A program made the position numbers and the translations under genes. The notes under the pieces are model-generated. The model was not told where the DNA came from and made no database searches. It worked only from the letters and a program-made list of their open reading frames with translations. This document shows, in pieces, positions 58,480 through 64,000 of a stretch of DNA of 64,000 bases. Every line of letters begins with the position of its first letter. Position 1 is the first letter of the stretch. Origin of the DNA: Streptomyces sp. CB02009 (lineage in GTDB: Bacteria; Actinomycetota; Actinomycetes; Streptomycetales; Streptomycetaceae); the NCBI RefSeq assembly GCF_001905825.1, contig NZ_LIVV01000001.1, positions 227,299 through 291,298 of the forward strand, given 5' to 3'.

Positions 58480-59844
58480 TCAGTTCTGCTTCTGGCGGGC
58501 GTAGTTGACCAGGAAGTGCGCCTCGGCCACGGAGAGGCGCTCCAGCTCGTCCGGCGAGACGGACTCGTTGGGCGCGTGGATCTGCGCCTCCGGCTCGCTC
58601 AGACCGATCAGCAGGATCTCCGACTCCGGGTACAGCGAGGCCAGCGTGTTGCACAGCGGGATCGACCCGCCCATGCCCGCCGTCTGCATCTCCTGACCGG
58701 GGTACGCGATCCGCATCGCCTCGGCCATCGACGCGTACGCCGGGCTCGACGTGTCCGCCTGGAACGGCTGGCCCTGGCCGACCTGTTCGAGGGAGACCCG
58801 GGCGTTCCACGGCGTGTGCTTCTCGATGTGCGCGAAGAGCAGCTTCGTCACCTCGGCCGAGTCGAGGCCCGGCGGCACCCGCAGGCTGAGCTGCGCGCGG
58901 GCCGACGACGGGATCGACGGGGTCGCCCCGGCCACCGGGTGGCAGTCGATGCCGATGACGGTGACGGCGGGACGGGCCCAGATCCGGTCGGCGACCGTGC
59001 CGGCCCCCGGCAGTGCCACGCCCGTGAGGACCTTCGCGTCCTGGCGGAAGTCCTCCTCCGGGTACTGCAGCCCCTCCCACACCTGGTCGCCCGGCAGCCC
59101 GTCGATGACGGTCGAGCCGTCCGGGCCCCGCAGCGAGTCCAGGACGCGGATCAGCGCGGCCAGCGCGTCCGGCGCGGCGCCGCCGAACTGACCCGAGTGC
59201 AGGTTGCCCTCCAGGGTGTCGATCCCCACCCGGATCATCGTCATGCCGCGCAGGGTCGCCGTGACGGTCGGCAGCCCCACCCGGAAGTTGCCCGCGTCGC
59301 CGATCACGATCGCGTCGGACACGAGCAGTTCGGGGTGCTGCTCCGCGTACCGTTCCAGGCCTCCGGTGCCCTGCTCCTCGGAACCCTCGACGATCACCTT
59401 GACCGTCACCGGAACGCCGCCGTTCGCCTTGAGGGCGCGCAGCGCGAGCAGGTGCAGGATGAAGCCGCCCTTGCAGTCGGCCGTGCCGCGCCCGTACCAG
59501 CGCCCGTTCCGCTCGGTCAGCTCGAACGGCGGGGTGAGCCAGGCGGACTCGTCCAGCTTCGGCTGCACGTCGTAGTGCGCGTAGAGAAGGACGGTCGGCG
59601 CGCCGGCCGGACCGGGCAGGAGGCCGTACACGGCCTGCGAGCCGTCCGGGGTGTCGAGCAGTGCCACGTCCTGGAAGTCCTCGGCGCGCAGCGCGTCCGC
59701 GACCCAGTTCGCGGCGCCCTCGCACTCGCTGCGGGGCGCCACGGCCTCGTCCGCCACCGACTCGAAGGCCACCAGCTCCGTGAGCTCGGCCTTGGCCCGG
59801 GGCATCAGGGACCGGACGGTCTCGGCGATCGGATTCGAGGTCAT
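58480..59844 (-). CDS. M20-family dipeptidase
   Basis: A 454-aa zinc peptidase. The M20 ligands and catalytic residues are in LLYAHYDVQP, GTADCKGG, VEGSEEQGTGG, VIGDAGN and QIHAPNESV, all intact. The lid/dimerisation domain lies between residues about 200 and 320 (GNLHSGQFGG). It probably cleaves dipeptides in the cytoplasm. ATG at 59844 has AGGAG seven bases upstream, which excludes the GTG two codons earlier. It diverges from the geranylgeranyl-reductase-type gene. Confidence 0.93.
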   Translation of the reverse strand: MTSNPIAETVRSLMPRAKAELTELVAFESVADEAVAPRSECEGAANWVADALRAEDFQDVALLDTPDGSQAVYGLLPGPAGAPTVLLYAHYDVQPKLDESAWLTPPFELTERNGRWYGRGTADCKGGFILHLLALRALKANGGVPVTVKVIVEGSEEQGTGGLERYAEQHPELLVSDAIVIGDAGNFRVGLPTVTATLRGMTMIRVGIDTLEGNLHSGQFGGAAPDALAALIRVLDSLRGPDGSTVIDGLPGDQVWEGLQYPEEDFRQDAKVLTGVALPGAGTVADRIWARPAVTVIGIDCHPVAGATPSIPSSARAQLSLRVPPGLDSAEVTKLLFAHIEKHTPWNARVSLEQVGQGQPFQADTSSPAYASMAEAMRIAYPGQEMQTAGMGGSIPLCNTLASLYPESEILLIGLSEPEAQIHAPNESVSPDELERLSVAEAHFLVNYARQKQN

Positions 59845-59870
59845 GGGCACGCTCCTGGTGGGTGCGACGT

Positions 59871-59881
59871 TTACGACGTAA
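59871..59881. promoter_or_regulatory. TTACGACGTAA palindrome before the dipeptidase gene
   Basis: Arms TTACG and CGTAA around one base, 27-37 bp upstream of the dipeptidase start, in an AT-richer patch. Possible operator or -10 region. Confidence 0.35.
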
Positions 59882-59925
59882 GGACGGCGTTCGGCGTATG
59901 TCGTGGTACGGCGAACGCACCGCCG

Positions 59926-59964
59926 ATCCTACGGCGCGGGCCTCTGGCTACCGCGCCGTAGGAT
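59926..59964. promoter_or_regulatory. 13-bp perfect inverted repeat before the GGR gene
   Basis: ATCCTACGGCGCG (59926-59938) and its exact reverse complement (59952-59964) with a 13-bp spacer. It lies 46-84 bp upstream of the geranylgeranyl-reductase-type gene and may be an operator or 5' leader hairpin. Confidence 0.55.
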
Positions 59965-60009
59965 GCGTCAGGAGCAGACCACCGGTCGGATCAGGAGCAG
60001 AAGCACATC

Positions 60010-61689
60010 GTGAGCAGCGAGCAAGCGGAGAACGCCGGTCCGGAGAACGCCGCGCCCGGAGGCGCGGCTCCTGAGGGGATCACGGACGCGGTGCCGGACG
60101 AGGCCACGCACGACGTCGCGGACGAGGTCGCGCACGGGGTTGCGGACGAGGTCGCGCACGGGGTTGCGGACGAGGTCGCGCACGGGGTCACGGATGCCGA
60201 GGCGTCCCCCGTGCCGCAAGACGAGGCGGCCGCGGAGGAGGCCTCGGACCTCGTGGAAGCCGACGCCGTGACCGCCCCGGCGGGCGCGGACGGCGTCGAC
60301 GGCGTGGACGCCGAGAACACCGAGATCTGGGACGTCGTGGTCGTCGGCGCCGGCCCCGGCGGCGCGTCCGCGGCCTACGCCGCGGCGGTGGCCGGGCGAC
60401 GGGTGCTGCTCCTGGAGAAGTCCGAGCTGCCCCGCTACAAGACCTGCGGCGGCGGCATCATCGGCCCCTCCCGCGACTGTCTGCCGCCCGGCTTCGAACT
60501 GCCCCTCCAGGACCGGGTGCACGCCGTCACCTTCTCCCTGGACGGCCGGTTCGCCCGTACCCGCCGTTCGCGGAAGATGCTCTTCGGGCTCATCAACCGC
60601 CCGGAGTTCGACGCCCAGCTCGTCGAGCACGCCCAGAAGGCCGGCGCCGAGCTGCGCACCGGGGTCACGGTGACCCGCGTGGAGCAGCACGGTCCTGCGG
60701 TCCCGGACCGGCGGACGGTCGCCGTGGTCCTCGCCGACGGCGAGACCGTGCTCGCGCGCGCGGTCGTGGGCGCCGACGGCAGTGCCAGCCGGATAGGCGC
60801 GCACGTCGGGGTGAAGCTCGGTCAGGTCGACCTGGGCCTGGAGGCGGAGATCCCCGTACCGCCGTCCGTGGCGGAGGACTGGAAGGGCCGCGTCCTCATC
60901 GACTGGGGCCCGATGCCCGGCAGTTACGGGTGGGTCTTCCCCAAGGGCGACACCCTGACGGTCGGTGTCATCTCGGCGCGCGGCGAGGGCGCCGCCACCA
61001 AGCGGTACATGGAGGACTTCGTCGCCCGGCTCGGCCTGTCCGGTTTCGAGCCCACGGTCTCCTCCGGCCATCTGACGCGCTGCCGCACCGACGACTCGCC
61101 GCTCTCCCGCGGACGGGTCCTCGTCTGCGGTGACGCGGCGGGGCTCCTGGAGCCGTGGACGCGTGAGGGCATCTCGTACGCGCTCCGCTCGGGCCGGCTC
61201 GCCGGCGAGTGGGCGGTCCGGGTCGCCGAGGCCAACGACGCGGTCGACGCACGGCGTCAGGCCCTGAACTACGCCTTCGCCATCAAGGCCGGGCTCGGGG
61301 TCGAGATGGCCGTCGGGCGGCGGATGCTCGCCGTGTTCGAGCGGCGGCCGGGGCTGCTGCACGCGACGCTGACGGGGCTGCGTCCCGCCTGGAACGCGTT
61401 CGCCGACATCACCCGGGGTTCGGCGACGCTCGGCGGCATGGTCCGCTCGAACGGCATGGCCCGGCGGGCGCTGGAGATGCTCGACAAGCGCATGGACACG
61501 TCGTCGGGCGTCGGTCCGGCGGGCCGGGGCGTCGGCAAGGCGGAGCGGTCCGCACCCGAGGCCGAGGCGGAAGCCGACACGGACGCGACGGCGGAGGCGA
61601 AGGCGGAGGTGCGGGACGAGCCGCAGACCGGCCCGAAGGCCGACGCCTCCGCGAAGCCGGAGGCTCCCGAAACTCCGGAAGTGGTCTGA
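60010..61689 (+). CDS. Geranylgeranyl reductase-family flavoprotein
   Basis: A 559-aa FAD protein. The core (residues about 105-470) has the Rossmann motif VVVVGAGPGGASAAYAAAVAG, the CGGGI block, VVGADGSASRIG and GDAAGLLEPWTREGISYAL of geranylgeranyl reductase-like enzymes, which saturate isoprenoid chains such as menaquinone side chains. Unusual 100-residue N-terminal and 70-residue C-terminal acidic tails flank it. The N-tail has three DEVAHGVA repeats (24-bp minisatellite at 60121-60192). GTG at 60010 follows AGGAGCAG. A start nearer the core cannot be ruled out, but codon bias is good throughout. Confidence 0.87.
   Translation: MSSEQAENAGPENAAPGGAAPEGITDAVPDEATHDVADEVAHGVADEVAHGVADEVAHGVTDAEASPVPQDEAAAEEASDLVEADAVTAPAGADGVDGVDAENTEIWDVVVVGAGPGGASAAYAAAVAGRRVLLLEKSELPRYKTCGGGIIGPSRDCLPPGFELPLQDRVHAVTFSLDGRFARTRRSRKMLFGLINRPEFDAQLVEHAQKAGAELRTGVTVTRVEQHGPAVPDRRTVAVVLADGETVLARAVVGADGSASRIGAHVGVKLGQVDLGLEAEIPVPPSVAEDWKGRVLIDWGPMPGSYGWVFPKGDTLTVGVISARGEGAATKRYMEDFVARLGLSGFEPTVSSGHLTRCRTDDSPLSRGRVLVCGDAAGLLEPWTREGISYALRSGRLAGEWAVRVAEANDAVDARRQALNYAFAIKAGLGVEMAVGRRMLAVFERRPGLLHATLTGLRPAWNAFADITRGSATLGGMVRSNGMARRALEMLDKRMDTSSGVGPAGRGVGKAERSAPEAEAEADTDATAEAKAEVRDEPQTGPKADASAKPEAPETPEVV
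60121..60192 (+). repeat. 24-bp in-frame minisatellite, three copies
   Basis: GACGAGGTCGCGCACGGGGT plus four bases repeats at 60121, 60145 and 60169, the last with one change. It encodes DEVAHGVA repeats in the N-terminal tail. Confidence 0.9.
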
Positions 61690-61820
61690 CACCTCGGATC
61701 GGCGCACCAGGCGCACCAGGTTGCAGTAGGTGCAGCAGGCGTACCAGGTGTCGCACCAGGGGCACCTGGCGGCGCCCATGAAGTGCGTGCGGTGGACGGG
61801 CTCCGCCGCTCCGGCCGGTT

Positions 61821-62315
61821 TCACGCGGCGGGAGTGGTGGGGCCCGTCGGCGTGACGCGGAAGACGGGGTGCTTCGGCGCGATGGCGCGCAGTTCCTCGT
61901 CGGAGGAGTCGGGGCCGACGCCGCCGAAGAAGACGCCGACCTCGGCCTTCCAGCGCTTGAGGTAGGCGCGCAGGAGGACGGGCTTGTCGTCGTCGGCGAC
62001 CTCGACGGCGGTGAAGTCCTGCACGTGCTTGCCGAGGATCAGCCGCCCGCCGCCGGCGGCACGCATGTTGTGGGTCCACTGGACGTGGCCGCGGGGGGCC
62101 ACGAGGTAGCGGACGCCGTCCACCGTCAGGAGGTTGACGGGCGTGCGGCGCCACTCGCCGCTCTTGCGGCCGCGGACGGCCAGTACGCGGGAACCCCAGA
62201 CGCTGATGCCGCGCCGGGTCGCCCAGGCGACGGTCCGGTTGAGGACGTTCACGGTGAGCCAGCCGGGCTTCATGACGTGGGTGGCGGGGTCGGAGCCGGT
62301 GGGCCGTGCGGACAT
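61821..62315 (-). CDS. Nitroreductase-family deazaflavin-dependent oxidoreductase
   Basis: A 164-aa split-barrel protein of the Ddn/F420-dependent family: NRTVAWATRRGISVWGSRVLAVRGRKSGEWRRTPVNLLTVDGVRYLVAPRGHVQWTHNMRAAGGGRL (read in segments) is the typical core with the RKSG-RRTPVN F420-binding signature. It likely uses F420H2, or acts as a quinone reductase or nitro-reductase. ATG at 62315 follows AGGAGG at six bases. It diverges from a TetR gene with matching inverted repeats between them. The 131-bp gap to the GGR gene has (GC)ACCAGG repeats only. Confidence 0.87.
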   Translation of the reverse strand: MSARPTGSDPATHVMKPGWLTVNVLNRTVAWATRRGISVWGSRVLAVRGRKSGEWRRTPVNLLTVDGVRYLVAPRGHVQWTHNMRAAGGGRLILGKHVQDFTAVEVADDDKPVLLRAYLKRWKAEVGVFFGGVGPDSSDEELRAIAPKHPVFRVTPTGPTTPAA

Positions 62316-62388
62316 GAGGTCCTCCTGGAGGATCGGGCGCTGCCGGGTGGTTGCGGTCGCGGGTGCGGCGCAGCCGGGAGAGGCGAAG

Positions 62389-62494
62389 TGTGAGCACTGC
62401 TCTCGCTTGATGCGAGTGTGCAGGAATCGGTGCTCACAATCAAGAGCGCCGCTCTCGTTTCGTATCGGTGCTCTGGAAGTGGCACACTGCTCTC
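62389..62494. promoter_or_regulatory. Inverted and direct repeats between nitroreductase and TetR genes
   Basis: TGTGAGCAC (62389-62397) pairs with GTGCTCACA (62430-62438). CACTGCTCTC occurs at 62395-62404 and 62485-62494, and a CTCGC-N5-GCGAG hairpin lies at 62402-62416. The cluster spans the divergent promoter region of the deazaflavin-dependent reductase and TetR genes and probably contains the TetR operators. Confidence 0.55.
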
Positions 62495-62495
62495 C

Positions 62496-63191
62496 ATGAC
62501 GACCGTTCGAGGAGCCCGCGCCCGCGCCCGTATCGAGATCACCGCCGCCATCAAGGACGAGGCCCGCACCCAGCTCGCCGCCGAGGGGGCCGCCAAACTG
62601 TCCCTGCGGGCCGTCGCCCGCGAGCTGGGCATGGTCTCCTCCGCGCTCTACCGCTACTTCCCGAGCCGGGACGACCTGCTCACCGCGCTGATCGTCGACG
62701 CGTACGACGCGATCGGCGCCGCGGCGGAGAAGGCCGCCGCCGAGACGGCGGGGCAGCGCCCCCTCGACCGGTGGACCGCCGTGTGCCGCGCCGTCCGTGT
62801 CTGGGCCGTCGCCCACCCGCACGAGTACGCACTGATCTACGGTTCCCCCGTCCCCGGCTACAGCGCGCCCCAGGACACGATCGTCCCCGCCTCCCGCGTC
62901 GGCCTCGTCCTCATCGAGGCCGCGCGCAGTGCCCACACCGGCGAGGGCGTCGCCCTGCCCCCGCTCCCGGAAGGGCTCCGCCCCGAGGCCGCCCGGCTGG
63001 CCGCCGACATCGCCCCGGACCTTCCGCCGGCCCTCGCCGTCGCGCTCGTGGCGGCCTGGTCGCAGCTCTTCGGGCTGATCTCCTTCGAGGTGTTCGGCCA
63101 CTTCCACAACATCGTCGAGGACCGCGACGCCTTCTTCGCCGCGTCGGCCCGCCGCCTCGGCCAGGACGTGGGGCTGCTGCCACGTTCCTGA
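62496..63191 (+). CDS. TetR/AcrR-family transcriptional regulator
   Basis: A 231-aa protein. TetR helix-turn-helix LSLRAVARELGMVSSALYRYFPSRDDLLTALIVDAYD and a WHG-type (TetR_C) ligand domain with WAVAHPHEYALIYGSPVPGY. This class commonly represses a divergently transcribed oxidoreductase. ATG at 62496 lies just after the second CACTGCTCTC repeat. The frame is open to 62418 but upstream is regulatory sequence. A likely target is the deazaflavin-dependent reductase gene. Confidence 0.92.
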   Translation: MTTVRGARARARIEITAAIKDEARTQLAAEGAAKLSLRAVARELGMVSSALYRYFPSRDDLLTALIVDAYDAIGAAAEKAAAETAGQRPLDRWTAVCRAVRVWAVAHPHEYALIYGSPVPGYSAPQDTIVPASRVGLVLIEAARSAHTGEGVALPPLPEGLRPEAARLAADIAPDLPPALAVALVAAWSQLFGLISFEVFGHFHNIVEDRDAFFAASARRLGQDVGLLPRS

Positions 63192-63216
63192 GGCCGCCGG
63201 AATCGCCGCCGGTCGG

Positions 63217-63351
63217 TCAGTCGACGGCGGGGCTGCGACGTTCGACGAGGATGACGTCCCGCCAGGCGCCCCGGTGGCGGCCGAGGCGCTCCCGAGTGCC
63301 CACGACGCGGAAGCCCGCCCTCGCGTGGAGCACGAGGCTCGCGGTGTTCTC
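63217..63351 (-). pseudogene. GNAT acetyltransferase remnant (C-terminal end only)
   Basis: On the minus strand a 45-codon stretch reads ENTASLVLHARAGFRVVGTR, then ERLGRHRGAWRDVILVERRS and PAVD-stop, the C-terminal part of phosphinothricin-type GNAT acetyltransferases. The N-terminal two-thirds are missing; homology ends at about 63351, where an unrelated remnant begins. No start codon or ribosome site precedes it. Confidence 0.75.
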
Positions 63352-63352
63352 C

Positions 63353-63493
63353 GGGAAGACACCCGACTGGACCGTCTGGGTCCAGGGCCCCGGCAAGGAG
63401 CCCTGGGAGGTCTACGTCGTCAAGGCCGACGCCGGCCTCCCCGCCGGGACCGCCGAGGCACCGGACGGCGGATGCGCCTGCACCACCTGCTGA
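63353..63493 (+). pseudogene. ArsI/CadI-type glyoxalase remnant (C-terminal end only)
   Basis: On the plus strand a 46-codon stretch reads WTVWVQGPGKEPWEVYVVKA followed by a tail ending CACTTC-stop, matching the C-terminus of ArsI/CadI (VOC-fold C-As lyase/cadmium-induced) proteins, including the terminal Cys-rich tail. The first 100 residues are absent. It abuts the GNAT remnant, so both were truncated by one event. Confidence 0.72.
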
Positions 63494-63520
63494 TCCGCGC
63501 TCGCTCCGGTACGGCCGTGA

Positions 63521-63570
63521 GTCGCCGTCAGTCGCCGTCAGTCGCCGTGAGTCGACGGGAGTCGTCGGTG
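63521..63570. repeat. 10-bp tandem repeat GTCGCCGTCA, five units
   Basis: Units at 63521, 63531, 63541, 63551 and 63561; the first three are almost identical and the last two degenerate. Located between the remnants and the next gene. The rest of 63494-63688 has no gene. Confidence 0.85.
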
Positions 63571-63688
63571 TGGACGGCATCCCGCTCGCTCCGGCAGGGC
63601 CGGGGTGTCGCCTACTCCGACGGGAGTACGGGTGACCACCCCGTCGGGCTGACGTTTCCACGGGTTCCGCACGGTTAGCGTGGCGGAC

Positions 63689-64000
63689 ATGGATCAGGAG
63701 CGGAGGCGCGGGCACGAGCGCGGACCAGGGCGCGGACGCGGCGACGCGGAGTCGGCGCGCGCGCCGGGGAGCGAGTCCCGGGCGCGCGCATCCCGCAGGA
63801 GCGCATCCCGGGCGGGCGCATCCCGCCCGCACGAGCGCCCGGCCCGGCCGGCCGGCCGTGCCTGGGGCCGGTGGCAGCGCGGGGACCGCGGACACGGCCT
63901 GCCCTGGCGGTCCACGCTCCTGGTCGCCGTGGTCGTCATGGCGGGGACCGGGTTCGCCGCGAGGAACCAGCCCGACCGGGAGGCGCTCGACGCGCTCGGC
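63689..64000 (+). CDS. Probable sensor histidine kinase, N-terminus only (cut by window end)
   Basis: From ATG at 63689 the frame stays open to the window end (104 codons). An Arg/Gly/Ala-rich cytoplasmic leader of about 70 residues is followed by a transmembrane helix (STLLVAVVVMAGTGFAARN) and DREALDALG. This matches the first membrane segment of NarL-class sensor kinases (DUF7134-type N-terminus), but the kinase domain is not visible. Another kind of membrane protein remains possible. Confidence 0.55.
   Translation, partial: MDQERRRGHERGPGRGRGDAESARAPGSESRARASRRSASRAGASRPHERPARPAGRAWGRWQRGDRGHGLPWRSTLLVAVVVMAGTGFAARNQPDREALDALG

Noticed and set aside
59968..62397. An 809-codon minus-strand frame antisense to the GGR gene, including a Cys-rich stretch (CPWCDTWYACCTYC) near 61779
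   Set aside because: The Cys pattern comes from (GC)ACCAGG repeats in the 131-bp gap, there is no stop before the frame runs fully antisense to a real gene, and codon bias is wrong.
1..64000. tRNA, rRNA, insertion sequences, integrase or phage genes
   Set aside because: No transposase, integrase or structural phage proteins appear among the coding frames, and no cloverleaf or rRNA-like sequence was noticed by eye; a dedicated RNA search could still find a small RNA.

Overview
The window is very GC-rich (well over 70% by eye), with strong third-position G/C bias, GTG and TTG starts, AGGAG-type ribosome sites and many one-component regulators. Several families point to the same source: LAL-type LuxR regulator, DUF6421, DUF5134, DUF2000, F420- and deazaflavin-type enzymes, a DasR-type box and a cysteine-containing leader peptide. 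Together these indicate a Streptomyces (or close actinomycete) chromosome. I saw no rRNA, tRNA, CRISPR array, phage module or insertion sequence. About 57 protein genes are supported. The first and last genes are cut by the window edges, one gene is frameshifted, and two gene remnants lie near the right end.

Layout. 0-2.7 kb: a membrane protein facing an OmpR-type response regulator/histidine kinase pair. 2.7-9.7 kb: small metabolic and redox genes (VanZ-like, isochorismatase-like, F420 reductase-like, glyoxalase-fold, AhpD-like, DUF2000) mixed with TetR, two ArsR and AraC regulators. One ArsR is fused to a STAS-like domain, and an eight-copy 11-bp repeat lies between the ArsR genes. 9.7-13.6 kb: a frameshifted MocR regulator diverging from a two-gene operon whose products correspond to the two halves of plant Tm-1. 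13.7-23 kb: signalling cluster with a 1083-aa LAL regulator, a Ser/Thr kinase translationally coupled to a TPR-like protein, and a PAS-PAS-GAF-PP2C phosphatase. 23-29.6 kb: DinB-like, HTH-TOBE, Lrp, FAD-Rieske oxidoreductase, coiled-coil protein and FUSC membrane protein.

29.6-43.3 kb: a lactonase preceded by a DasR-like box, a sirohydrochlorin chelatase-like gene, a GlcNAc-kinase-type sugar kinase, ung, a BNR-repeat protein, an Old Yellow Enzyme diverging from its ArsR, a DUF305 lipoprotein diverging from an LVIVD secreted protein, TetR, PAP2, M56 peptidase, DUF5134 and GNAT genes. 43.4-48.1 kb: a tight DUF6421-SDR-threonine aldolase operon, then transglutaminase-like and B3/B4 genes. 48.1-53.7 kb: PlsC-type acyltransferase, thioredoxin, a leader-peptide-controlled flavin reductase, etfB-etfA and a CitE-like aldolase. 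53.8-64 kb: LacI repressor diverging from a ROK kinase, a P-loop/NUDIX fusion, MBL hydrolase, M20 dipeptidase, geranylgeranyl-reductase-type flavoprotein, deazaflavin-dependent nitroreductase diverging from a TetR gene, a deletion scar joining GNAT and ArsI/CadI remnants, and the start of a probable histidine kinase.

Common themes. Divergent regulator/target pairs carry palindromes between them (5.7, 24.1, 36.3, 55.0 and 62.4 kb). Tandem repeats are unusually common, both inside genes in whole-codon units and just downstream of stop codons, where at least two or three genes appear to have had their own 3' ends duplicated. The strongest leads for undescribed biology are the 11-bp repeat with the ArsR-STAS gene, the split Tm-1 operon, the DUF6421 operon and the cysteine leader peptide before the flavin reductase.
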